A stretch of 64,000 bases of DNA. Origin: Moniliella sp. 'wahieum'. Lineage: Eukaryota > Basidiomycota > Moniliellomycetes > Moniliellales > Moniliellaceae. The DNA lies in the NCBI GenBank assembly GCA_003971905.1, contig RSEE01000012.1, positions 248,001 to 312,000 on the forward strand, written 5' to 3'. The notes beneath the pieces are model-generated. The model saw only the letters and a list, made by a program, of their open reading frames with translations. It was not told the DNA's origin and did not search any database. Below, in pieces: positions 54,254-64,000 of the stretch (positions are counted from its first letter, which is position 1; each line of letters starts with the position of its first letter). A program made the position numbers and the translations under genes.

Positions 54254-55903
54254 ATGGTGACACTACCTCGCTCCGCCTCCTCCTCCGCCTTCCCCACCCC
54301 TCCCGCCAGGCTGCCAGCAACGCAAGATCAGCCGGCCGCCGTAGTCAGTGCTGCCGGTCCTGCCCACATTCATGCATCCTCGTGTGCGGACGAGACGGAG
54401 CCACTGCTGCCATCCCCGTTCCACAGTTCCCTCTCCCCTCCCCACCTGGGGCTGGCCAGCCCCTACGGCACCACCACTCCAACATCACGCTCCACAGTCT
54501 TGCGTCGCACTCCGCCTCGGACCCCGCCGAGCTGGACACGGTGAGCGACGATGGCGCATACGACCGGCCCAGCGATCCCGGCGATCCCGGCGACTTGGAG
54601 GTCCTTGGAGCAGGCGCAAGGGTCCGGTCTCGATCCACGGGTCCAGGTGGGAGTGGTGGGAGTGGTGAGGGGGTGGCAGTCGGGCGAGCCGGGGGGCGAA
54701 AAGCGGGTGCGATACGCGGCTCGGGACGCGGCTGGCCCGACCAAGCCGCCTGCGCCTACCGGATCGTTCACGGGCTGGCTGGTGCGTTCCGAGGGGATTC
54801 TGTTATCGGCGTTGGGGCAAATGCTGTACGCGTGCATTGCGTTCTTTTTCAAGCTGATCAACAGCCGCGAGGGGGCCGAGCCAATTAGTGCCAACCAAGC
54901 CGTGTTGGTACGCATGTCGATTACCTGGCTCTGTTGTACCCTGCATCTACTGTGGAATCGGGATCCGCACCCTTTGCTCGGTCCGCCGCACGTGCGCGGT
55001 CTGCTTGTTCTCCGTGGGTTTTCAGGCTTCTTTGGCGTGTGGGGACTGTACAGTGCGTTGCAGTACCTCGATTTGACCGACGCTACCGTCGTCACCTTTC
55101 TTTCGCCCATCACGACGGCGATTGGAGGTGCGTTGTTTTTGGGGGAACGGTTTGTGGCCCAAGAAGGTCTGGCGGCATCACCAGCTTGGTCGGCGTCGTC
55201 ATCATAGCCCGTCCGCCCTTCTTGTTTGGTCGGCAAGGAACCACAGTGGGGTCCGGTTCCACGCTGCCCGCCAACGCGTCTGCCCCCGCCTCGGCCGAAC
55301 CCGTGTCTCGGTCTTCACCTCTACGGTGGTTGTCTCCCCACGGCCAAAATACAGCGATCCTGTCTTCTCTCGGGTTTCACTCTGCCACCACCGACGCGAC
55401 CGATGAACAACGCGCCCTGGCCATCTGGTACGTGTCCCGGCCCTGCATCGCAACGTAGACTACTGACGGACCTACTCTGCTTACTCTGCTTTCCACAGTG
55501 CGTTGCTATTGGGCGTCCTGGGCTCTTCAACGGCGTACCTTGCCATCCGCAAGATTGGACGAAGGGCTTCGGCTGCGCATAGTGTCAGTTACTTTTCGCT
55601 GTGGTCGACACTTGTTTCGGCGGGCGCAATGTGGGTGGAGGGGCAAACGTTCGTTGTGCCCGAGGCCGGGTGGGTGGTGGCCGTGTTGGTCCTGATTGGC
55701 TTTTTTGGCTTTTTTGGCCAATTCTTTGCTGCGATGGGCTTGCAGCGCACAGCGGCGGCAAAGCCGCCGCAGCCAGTTACCTCCAAATCGTCTTTGCTAC
55801 GTTTTTTCAACTCGCCTTTCTTCATGTTGCCATCCCCCCCCTCAGCCTCCTGGGCTCGGCCATCATTATCGTTTCGGCCGTCTGGGTGAGCTTGATCAAG
55901 TAA
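54254..55903 (+). CDS. EamA/DMT-superfamily membrane transporter (SLC35G-like)
   Basis: A multi-pass transporter-like protein of the drug/metabolite transporter superfamily; substrate unknown. The start at 54254 (MVTLPRSASSSAFPTPPARL) leads into about 150 disordered residues with an acidic DETEPLLPS motif resembling a vacuolar dileucine signal. The first EamA repeat shows ILLSALGQMLYACIAFFFKL, VRMSITWLCCTLHLLW, GFSGFFGVWGLYSALQYLDL and TDATVVTFLSPITTAIGGAL, ending FLGERF. A Ser/Pro loop follows. Intron 55428-55498 joins LAI to CALLLGVLGSSTAYLAIRKI. The second repeat has SYFSLWSTLVSAGAMW, VLIGFFGFFGQFFAAMGLQR and SAIIIVSAVWVSLIK to the stop at 55901-55903. Frame breaks near 54540, 55170 and 55770 look like deletions. 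Confidence 0.8.
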
Positions 55904-56608
55904 CCTCCACCGCCTCCCATCCCGCAACCAATCGGCCACTAGGCTGCATAGTTGTGTACATTAACGTGATCACGGTCCCTACCCTGGCATGTAGTCTTCC
56001 CATTAGTTCCCCGGTTTGTGCGGCGTGACAAAGAGATACTAGCCGGATGCATGTCCGTCCACAGCCCGTCGAATCGCCTTCCAAATAGAACCTGCAAAAC
56101 GATGTTTTGGTAAACTGCACGTAGCGATCCCACTATAGATAGAGATGGGTTGGGGCATGTTTATGCACGTGGCGTGGGGAAAGGAGAAGATGCGTGGTTC
56201 ATGGGGGGTGGTGTGCGTGAGAGATAGAGAGTGGCACTACCATGATCTGTAGGTCAGACTGATGTACACTGTTGTGGGACAACACACTTTTTCCTATGCC
56301 TTTTCAATATCTATCCGCCGGCCCCATGTATACTAGCCAAGCGCAACCGCGATGTCACAGCAATCATGCATCAACAGAGCAATATATATCCACAGTGGAC
56401 TCTCGTCCCATGATACCAGGTGGGAAGAGGGAGAGGGGAATTATGAAGGGATATCGAGGACCTTGGTGAGGGGCACCAAACGCCTAGAGGTGAGGGCGTT
56501 TTCCGCGGCATCCAGAACAGGGAGAGTGACATAAAGTCCGGGGTAGGGATCGAGGAAGAAAGGGATGGCGGAGGGAGGAATGAGGGACGAGGGGGAAGGG
56601 TAACCAGA
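55904..56608. other. Intergenic, convergent 3' ends
   Basis: About 700 bases between the EamA gene (+) and the permease (-). No supported gene. Confidence 0.45.
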
Positions 56609-58332
56609 TCACAAACGTTCTTCCGGTGGCCCCTTGTACACTTTGCGAGCGCCAATCGCATACCACACAGAGCCAGGGCCAAAAAGCCGACCAAGACGAC
56701 CGAGGCATAGTTCATGCTAGTCGGTGTGACGGGCAAGGCAGTGGGCATGGAAAACAGTACCAACTCAAACATGATCCAGGCCACTGCAATCCCGTTGACG
56801 CCCCAGCCAAGCCAGGAGGGCATGCGCACCTTGGCCTTGTTCACTTCGGTACGCTGGTGGCCCATGCTCATCACAATCGGCACGAGGTAGGCCAGTTGCA
56901 GTGCAATCACGCCCACTGAGACAAACGCGGTAAAGGCCGAGGTGGAACCCAAGTTGATCAACCCCAGCAGCGCCTGAACAATCGTGAGCAGTGCCAGTGA
57001 CTCGAGGGGGACATTGAGGGTAGGGTGAACCCGCTTCCACAACTTGCTCAGAGGCAGCGCATGGTCCCGTGCGAACGCCCAGGTGCACCGCGAGGCCGCT
57101 GTGGTAATACTGATTGAGCAGAACGCCGTCACGACGAGCACCAGCACAGTCAGCGCCAGGCCGCCGCCCGGGGTGCCCATGACACGGTAAAGATGTAGGG
57201 CAAAGCCTGTCCGCCCGAATCGTTAATAATGTCTTCGAGCGGAGGCATGGTGAAGCAGATGGGTAGAAACAAATACCAGCCAGCCAAAAAGCCAACTGGG
57301 ATGGCCAACGCAATCGCCCTCGGTAGCTGCACTTCGGGCTTGTGGGCAATCTCTTCGGCCATGCTGGTTGCCATGCCGATGGCACTGTAGGTATAGGCGG
57401 AAGGCAAAAGCCCAATGAACCTGTGTGCACAGCGCGGTAATTAGTACTCTACCCAGTCTCGTACCCAACGACCATAGCTAGCACAATTAAATGGACACGT
57501 ACCAAGTAAAACCGCCGTACCAGCTAAGGATTTGTCATAGTGCCCCAAGGCGTAGGCAGCAGAATGACGCCCCACATCGGCTTTGACCGAAAGGGCAATC
57601 AAGCAGACCACAATGGTAATCAGAGTAAACGCAGCGCAGCACGTGTCAGCCCAAGGAAGCCATTTGTTGCCAAGCGCACAGATGACAAACGCGCCGAGAG
57701 CACGTAGAAAATGAGCAACAGTTGCCAATCGCTCGCCGACCAGTCAGGGTGGTAGAGAGATACGGCAGCAGAAACCATCGAGGCAAGCCAAAGTTGACCG
57801 ATAGTGTGCTGGATGCAGGAAACAAGGACAAAAAAGTCAGAACATGCAGGTTTCCCCTAGAGACTGAATATAGAGCACTCTTACATGGTCCAGTTGCCGA
57901 CCAGCCATGCATAGCCGTTGATGTAGGTGAGAAGCACGCTCTTGTTCTTGGCCAGGTGGTGGGTCCAATAAGGTGGGCCAGCAGAGGTGGGCCATCGACT
58001 GGAAAGCTCAGCAAGACTAAGCGCGGTACATTCTTGCAGCACGCAATTGACAATCCAGCCTAAAAAGATGGACAGCTGTCCACCGCCGTAAATGGCGGAG
58101 AGCAAGGCACTGCCAATGCCATAGGGGATGGCAGCAATGGAGAGGGATTGGAAAAGAAGAGTAAACATGCTCGATTCGTAGCCAGATTGTGCTCCGCTTC
58201 GTATCCGTACACCCCTGGTACGTTCGGGTGACTCGCCGCATAGTCCTCCAACGTGGGAACTGCCTTGCCGTCGAACCGCTTCTCTTGGCCATCATAGGAG
58301 CCGCTGGTGGCAGACGCCTTGGTGTCTTCCAT
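56609..58332 (-). CDS. Amino acid/GABA/choline-type permease (APC superfamily)
   Basis: A plasma-membrane or vacuolar permease of the fungal APC subgroup containing Uga4, Hnm1 and Tpo5. Substrate cannot be read from sequence. The start at 58332 gives MEDTKASATSGSYDGQEKRF and a cytoplasmic N-terminus. After one base loss, GYESSMFTLLFQSLSIAAIP starts helix 1, followed by LSIFLGWIVNCVLQECTALS and the family motif SLAELSSRWPTSAGPPYW. Intron 57809-57884 precedes HTIGQLWLASMVSAAV. Intron 57421-57502 joins GGFTW to FIGLLPSAYTYSAIG and MATSMAEEIAHKPEVQLPRA. Later: CTWAFARDHALPLSKLW, NVPLESLALLTIVQALLGLI and AVAWIMFELVLFSMPTALPV. It ends VWYAIGARKVYKGPPEERL at 56609. Twelve helices are expected and at least ten are visible. 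Frame breaks near 58200, 57690, 57175 and 56660. Confidence 0.85.
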
Positions 58333-59274
58333 CGTTCTGCGGTGTGTGGGGGGAGTGGTGGTGGCGGTGGTGGTGGTGGTGGAAAAAAGAATGTGGAGTC
58401 GAGCCAAGTATACACGGAGAAGAAGCCATCCATTCATTCATAGTTTTTCGGCAGTTACATATCCTCAAAAGCAGGAGATTCGAGCTGGAAACAGATATAG
58501 GTTTTGCCGGTTGTTGCTGCTGCTAACGGTCAAATAAGGCAATCAATAGACTCGGCGGTTGGGGCGCCAAGGTGGACTGAATAGAGTGTAGCTCCAGTGC
58601 TTCAAGTTTCACCCTCGCCCTCGCTCAGATTCTTCGAGTGGCCTACTGGCGCACCTGGTCGTCCCCTCCGTGCCTGTCATGGACAGGCACCTGGTGGGGC
58701 GTCGTGTTAGCCCGTCCTGCGTGCCTCTGTCGATTCCATATCTCGCCGCACGCCTCTGTTGGTTAATGATTGCCAACAGGCATCAGTACTGAGTGTACTC
58801 AGTTGGGTACTGAGACTGGGTACTGAATACTGAGTCACTCTACTCAGTTCCGCGTTGCGCTTGAGTCCAGCCTCAAGTCTCGAGACAACGGAGGCGTATC
58901 GCCGACAATCGGTAATCGATAAGCCCAAGGAGGGCGGTCAGCACGGTGCCAGTGTCACCGCGCTTGCGTGGAGAGAGATAATCGATAACGTCGATAACGA
59001 TTAAGTTATCGCTACGATCTATCAAAGGATGCGGTGATGCATGTGTGACGGGCAACTAGTACCTAGGAATGCAAGCAATGCACAACGGGTGCCAGTTCAC
59101 GTGATGACCAGGACCACTGCTAAGTCACAACATTCGAACGCGCGAAAGCTACTCTGAGCAATCAATATCCATCCATTCCTCCTGCCCACATCCATTTATC
59201 CATTTCCTTCCGCAGGAGGGTGAGCCTCGTCTCTCATCCGCCTCCTTTCCCGCACCCAGCTTCCGCTGCCAGCC
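58333..59274. promoter_or_regulatory. Upstream region of the permease with TACTGAG array and ATCGATAA words
   Basis: About 940 bases without a supported gene. TACTGAG-like words occur about eight times at 58784-58847, and ATCGATAAC words at 58907-58923 and 58977-59011. Confidence 0.55.
58784..58847. repeat. Degenerate TACTGAG array
   Basis: About 64 bases made of TACTGAG, TACTCAG and GTACTGA variants in both orientations. Confidence 0.85.
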
Positions 59275-61892
59275 TCACGGTGACTGGTCGGGCGATACGA
59301 GTTGGGCCAGCTTGCCTCGTGCCCGCGCTGCGTCCCCCGTGGTCGCCCAGCAGCCAGGCAGGAGACTCGTTGGAGCTAGGTGGCATCCAAGGCGGCGGGT
59401 CGGACCCGGGTCATGCAGATCGACCCAGGCGCCTGGCGCGGTTGGTACGCCATCGAGCAAACGCTGCTCTGCCTCGGCCAACTCTTCGGTCGACCGGCCG
59501 CAGTTGCACAGCGTATGCGACGTTTTCGTCTCGCCCGTTCCGTACCCTGCTAGCGTCGACCACGAAGGCAGACTCGGTGCGGTCGAGCTCATCCCGCTAG
59601 GCCACCCATGGTCCCTGCGCTGCCGGCCGGCCCGACAGCTGGTGAGCCAGGCGCAGTCAGATTCAGATTGGCAAACGACCGGTGGGTGAAGCTGGAGGAA
59701 CGCGAGCCAAGAGAGGGACGGTGAGGCGCAGGTGAAGTGGCTCGCGTCGGCGTCGAAGTCCCCGAGGTGGGGAGGGAAGTACCCTCCAAACGTGGTGATG
59801 GGCACGCCTGACGGCGTGGAAGGACCGGTACGGACGAAACGGCCTGTGCGGGGTAAAGGCGATGGGCGAAGAGGGTGGGCTGGTGCGGAGGGTGGACCTG
59901 CAACAGCCGAGTGGGCGGGAGGCGAAGACGCCCGGCTAATGGGATGGGACGGAGTGAAGGCATGCAGTCCGCGCGGCCGGTGGAGCGAAACACTGGACCG
60001 GCGCCGCGACAGCACGGGACGGACAGCCAGTCAGAGTGGCCCTCGGATCGTTCGGGCGACGAGTGCCGCGAGCGTCGACCTAATGCAGCGGCCAGGCCCG
60101 ATCCAAGGACGGGCGGTGCGAGCGGCCAGTGCGCTCTTCCCGGTCAGAAGAGGGTTCGGGACTGCCAGAGCGCGAGGTGGCGAGAGGGAACACGGGAATC
60201 AGGGGGAACTGCGCGAGGAGGAGGAGAGGAGAACGAGGGCAGGGTATGGGCGAGCGAGGTAGTCGCCTGCCATGCATCCAACTCGGCCTGCCCCACGCCG
60301 AACGTCCCCCTACGCCCGATGTTGTACCTGGTCCTGGCGTGCCAGGGGCGGAAAGGGTAGAGAAAGTCAGCCCGTTCGAGGGCGAGCCTGGACGAGAAGG
60401 CAAGGGGGACTCAAGCGAGTAGGGCGGTAAGTGATGGTATCATAAGTGTATGCACAGCTCGGGATTGCAATGGCTCGGCGCATGGAAAAGACTTGTACCT
60501 TGGGCTTCCCATAAGAGTCTGACCCAGGTCGCTCGTCCAGCACCGACAAACGGGAAAAGAAGACTTCCACTCCAATTTCATGGGTGACCCGAATGTCCGT
60601 CTTGGATCCCCGGACGGTGCTGGGGCGGCAAATACGGTGCTCAGGCAGGCGCATGATCGCCTTGAGAGAATACCCCTCCCCCTGGCCCTGAGGAACACGG
60701 GCGGGACCGGGTACAGCATGGTCAGCAAATGTGCCGATCAGCGATTCACCAAAAGGCGAAAGGGACGGACGACCGTTCCCTGCACCCCGACCCGGGGTGC
60801 CGCGCAGGCTTTCCCGTTTCCGCATCTGTTCGAGCAAACCAGATCGTATCTTTTTCCGAGACGTGGTCCGGATGACGTGCCTTGTAGGGCATGCAGCCTT
60901 TCTCCCATAGACGCAACTTCTCCATGGGAAGCTTGAGCCACGCCTTGCGCACAGCACTGTAAATCTCGACCGTTTGCTCCAGGAAGACGCGGATGACGTG
61001 AACACTCACCCCCGGTGGCGGGTCAGGGTGATACACGTTGAGCGCAGACGTGCCCCCACAGTCAAGGACGCCGAGACGAGCGAGACACTCATTGGGCCCA
61101 GCGCTTCATGCACATCGTGGTATTGCACATCCAGGGCAGTAGGACCCCCATCCGGAGCGACTTGGAGAACGACATAGATTTCTTGCCAGGTCGAAACGTT
61201 AGCTTTCCCCGACCTGCGCCGACTGCAGTAGCAGTGAGAATGTAGCGCAAGCGGCCGTGTTTGGTCGCTCGAATGGTGGGCTGGTAGCAGGAATAATGAA
61301 GGCATACTCAAATCTGATTCGGGAGTCAAGCAGCAAGATTGTCAGACAACGTACTGTCTTCCTCAAAACCGGATACAACGTACCCATGAATACCCTTGGT
61401 TAAGTGGAGTCCCTCCTGTTTGACATTGAGCGACGCGGAGCGGGACATATCGGGCGCAGTAATGCGAGGCTGTCGGGGAGCATCTTCCTGCAAGTCGGGC
61501 ATCTCTTCGTCCAACGGCGCATCCTCCGCAGAGGCGGTAATGGTCAAGTCACCTCCGCCAGCGATGGGGGTTGGTTGGTTTGATGTGCTGGGGGGCGGTG
61601 CAGGGGTCGGGCCGTTGACGATCTCAACCGTCTTGTTCATAACCATCTTCTCCTCCCAACGGATCCCGCCCTGGGCCGAGGGCTCGGGGAACGCAAGGGT
61701 CTGCAAGCCCTGGAGCGTGACTTTGACGCCATGGATGGTGCGCTCGGAGGGGCAGCGGATCTCCACCAGGCCCGATACGGTCTGGTCGTTGCCGGGCACC
61801 CGGCTGTGTGGCGGCGGGGGGTGGATGAAGACGTCAGGGCTGCCTACGTGCAGCGCAATCTCGCAGGGCTGCTGCACAAAGCTGTTGATCAT
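59275..61892 (-). CDS. Arrestin-domain protein (alpha-arrestin-like)
   Basis: Fungal alpha-arrestins recruit the ubiquitin ligase Rsp5 to plasma-membrane transporters. The start at 61892 gives MINSFVQQPCEIALHVGSPD. The N-terminal arrestin fold shows SGLVEIRCPSERTIHGVKV, WEEKMVMNKTVEIV and GIHGYVVSGFEED. A short intron, about 61314-61354, leads to RFEYAFIIPATSPPFERT. Then come STWQEIYVVLQVAPDGG and SVHVIRVFLEQTVEIYSAVR with KAWLKLPMEKLRLWEKG. The arrestin C-domain shows YSLKAIMRLPEHRICRPSTV, RVTHEIGVEVFFSRLSVLD and KVQVFSMRRAIAIPSCAY. The tail from about 60400 is Ser/Pro-rich and disordered; I did not find a clean PPxY motif. The end at 59275 is approximate. Many frame changes. Confidence 0.75.
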
Positions 61893-62893
61893 CGCCGCGG
61901 GCAGGGGTGGGCGGCGATGGTGGTGGGGGGGGGGGGGGAGCTACTGACTAGGGGTTAGAGTGACAGCCACCATTACAAAGGTCGAATTGAACGGCAGTGT
62001 ATGATGCAAGAGGCCGCATGTGATGCAGTGATGGATGATCGATGAGCCGCCGGCCCAGCCACTGTTTCGTCTCGGTTGGTCTTGGGTGCGGCCTCCGCAG
62101 GGAGAGGCAGTGTGGACTCATTGGTAAGCTCCGCTGCAATTTCGGTCGGCCTACGTGTTTGAGCTTAGCGGTTGCTGCATGCGAGGTTAGGTTACCGGTT
62201 ACAAGGCTCTGACGTTTATCGATTATCGGTTAACGTTTGAGCCGCTCAGCTGCTGAGCCTTTGAGCGTTAAGTTTAACCGGCGGGTTCATATTTTTTCAG
62301 CTGAAAAAAACGGACACAGGACGTCCTGCACTTACTTTGCGGTCCACATCCTCCCCGCCACCACCACACCGCCATCGCCACCGCCACCGCCATCAGATCA
62401 TGTTATTCCTGTCCTACCCCATTGGAAGAAGTGAGACGTTGAGACCGACCCGGCCTGGAACAGCACCGCCGAGCTTTGCTTGCCTCGCTGCTCGCACGGA
62501 GCAGCTGCACTCACAGAATTCATAGAATTCAATGCATTTTTCACCGAAGTTTGAGCACCGTGGAAAAAAACCCTTCGTGTCTCATTTATCTCATTGGAGA
62601 GATAGATCCAGTTCATCGTTCACAGCTCGCTCACATGCCTCAACCACGCTCATTTGTATCCCTCTAATCGCGCTGCATTCAAGGCCCCCGACTTTCTGGC
62701 GACTACAAGGAAAACTGTACTCCATCATCTGCATCATTGACATCAACATCATGATGGCAGCCACGAGGCAGGCGTCATGATGCATGAAACAAGGTATGCA
62801 GAAAAAAACAGGCCGTGCATTTTTTTCGCAAAAAATGGTGGTACACCCGATAACCCCCACAACCCAGTTCTACAAGCAAAAGTGGCTAGTGGC
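61893..62893. promoter_or_regulatory. Upstream region of the arrestin-like gene / MAP2 3' flank
   Basis: About 1 kb without a supported gene. A run of about 14 G lies at 61926-61939, GGTTACC words at 62185-62202, ATCGATTATCGG at 62215-62235, and CCACCGCCA-like repeats at 62355-62395. Confidence 0.5.
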
Positions 62894-64000
62894 TTAATAG
62901 TCGTCACCCCGCGAAACGACCTCTTTGCCCGTTGGACGGAGCAGAATGGTGTGCTCAAACTGAGCCGTCATGGAGCCCGGAATGTCGGCAAGGGGGGGGT
63001 AGTCCTGCACGATCCCGTGCTCGACAAGGTGACGCAGGCCAAGCAAGTAGTTCTTCTCCCCTGTCCGCTCCAAGTAGCGGCGGCACCAAGGCAACGTGCC
63101 AAAGTTGTTGTCGATGGTACGAAGAAGGTTCTTGGCGCTTTGCAAGCGCAATGTCTTACCAACATTGGCGGGAAGATCGAACTTCTTGGCATAGTGGCTC
63201 GTCTCGCCTTGATGAATCACCAAACCCCGGCCGGTCGATCCAAATGTCTCAATAGCAAAGTACTCGCCTTCATCCATCTTGACATCATTGCCGGGCTGAG
63301 CAACAATCGGGACCGACTTGCCGCCGTGAATCTGGTAGGGACGAATATTGTGCCCCTGGAGGTTACGGATGCACTTGACTTGCTGCAGTTTGCCGTCTAC
63401 CTCGTACTCATACGACTCCATCACCTCCTGAATGGCAGCACCGATCTCACCCAGACGCGCATCAATGCCGGCCTCCTGGATACCTTTGTTGGTAGCTGCC
63501 CGCACAGCGTCCAGCAGCGGCTGGTGCGTGTCGTCAAAGGCCAGGGTGAATGCACTGTCCACGATACGGCCCTCGACTTGAACACCAAAGTCAATTTTGA
63601 TCACGTCCTTCTCACCAATCACATGCTTGTCGCCCGTGTTAGGAGAAAAGTGGGCGGCAATCTCGTTGAGATTCAACCCGGTGGGGAACCCAATTCCGGC
63701 CTCGAACCCATTCTCCTCCACCAGCGCCCGCGTTCCATCTTCAATCAAGTTGGCCGCATCAGTGAGGCTCATTCCAGGCTTAATAGTACGCTGAGCATAT
63801 TGGCGCACTTGGCGATGAACCTCGGCCGCACGACGGATCAAGTTGTAGTTGCCCTGCGGCTCCTCCTGAATCAAGCGTTCCCGCTCTTGCAGCTCCGCAA
63901 GCGGAACCCGAGCCCGGTTCTCATCCAAAAACTTGCTCTCGTCGTACGGCTGGATCTCTCCCACGGGGTACGAGTTCTTGGCAAACATCTTCGACACGGG
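62894..64000 (-). CDS. MAP2: Methionine aminopeptidase 2 (cut by right edge)
   Basis: Cytosolic metalloprotease removing the initiator Met from nascent proteins. The frame is open to the right edge, so the N-terminal Lys-rich ribosome-binding region and start are missing. The pita-bread fold is complete. Metal ligands can be seen in order: His in [16 protein letters not shown], Asp in [19 protein letters not shown] (two), His in [20 protein letters not shown], Glu in [17 protein letters not shown], and Glu in [18 protein letters not shown]. The type-2 insert lies between GKSV and the C-terminal part ([39 protein letters not shown]). It stops at 62894-62896 (SRGDDY). This 367-residue stretch has no frame error. 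Confidence 0.96.
   Translation of the reverse strand, partial: PVSKMFAKNSYPVGEIQPYDESKFLDENRARVPLAELQERERLIQEEPQGNYNLIRRAAEVHRQVRQYAQRTIKPGMSLTDAANLIEDGTRALVEENGFEAGIGFPTGLNLNEIAAHFSPNTGDKHVIGEKDVIKIDFGVQVEGRIVDSAFTLAFDDTHQPLLDAVRAATNKGIQEAGIDARLGEIGAAIQEVMESYEYEVDGKLQQVKCIRNLQGHNIRPYQIHGGKSVPIVAQPGNDVKMDEGEYFAIETFGSTGRGLVIHQGETSHYAKKFDLPANVGKTLRLQSAKNLLRTIDNNFGTLPWCRRYLERTGEKNYLLGLRHLVEHGIVQDYPPLADIPGSMTAQFEHTILLRPTGKEVVSRGDDY

Overview
The window is nuclear DNA from a fungus, most likely a basidiomycete. The evidence is GC-rich coding sequence, short spliceosomal introns (about 40-160 nt) with GT...AG ends often placed near the start codon, and a gene set with septin Cdc10, class IV chitin synthase, DASH cryptochrome, RIC1, arrestin-like and Srf1-like proteins and mitoribosomal proteins. 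Introns are few per gene (0-3). That fits Ustilaginomycotina better than the intron-rich Agaricomycetes or Tremellomycetes, but this placement is inference. I count 24 recognisable protein genes (two cut by the window edges), one further doubtful coding stretch and one intron-containing tRNA-Phe(GAA).

Layout: 0-6 kb holds the 3' end of SEN1 (+) facing RIC1 (-). 6.6-9.7 kb holds septin CDC10 and anthranilate synthase TRP2 (both -). 10-12.2 kb is a compact mitochondrial group: bS6m/MRP17 (+) converging on bL31m/MRPL36 (-), with a LYR protein just behind it (-). 13.7-15 kb carries an Ecl1-like zinc protein (+). 17-19.4 kb carries an unknown protein with a CaaX-like C-terminus and cytochrome c1 (both -). 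20-24 kb is a DASH cryptochrome (-) with low-complexity coding-like sequence behind it. 25.6-29 kb is chitin synthase (-). 30.2 kb is tRNA-Phe, next to an A/T-richer, gene-free, repeat-bearing stretch. 32.2-34.6 kb is an F-box protein (+). 35.6-39.5 kb holds aconitase (+) converging on cardiolipin synthase (-). 40.6-42.1 kb is enolase (+). 45-48.3 kb holds an ammonium transporter (+) converging on biotin synthase (-). 49.4-50.5 kb is adenosine kinase (+), 51.3-53.3 kb an Srf1-like membrane protein (+), 54.3-55.9 kb an EamA transporter (+), 56.6-58.3 kb an APC-family permease (-), 59.3-61.9 kb an arrestin-like protein (-), and 62.9-64 kb the 3' part of methionine aminopeptidase 2 (-).

Most genes are core metabolism or housekeeping: mitochondrial respiration and lipid, TCA cycle, glycolysis, Trp and biotin synthesis, nitrogen uptake and cell wall. 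There is no sign of a virus, a toxin cluster or a CRISPR array. Two features stand out. First, nearly every conserved gene, including ones expected to be essential, is broken by single-base deletions, which points to an unpolished long-read assembly rather than pseudogenes. Coordinates given here therefore span frameshifts. Second, the intergenic regions contain many reiterated 6-8 bp words (GTTGAAC, TACTGAG, TGCATGA, CATGTCA, GGTTACC, ATCGATAA, GTGACTA and others) that recur at unrelated loci.
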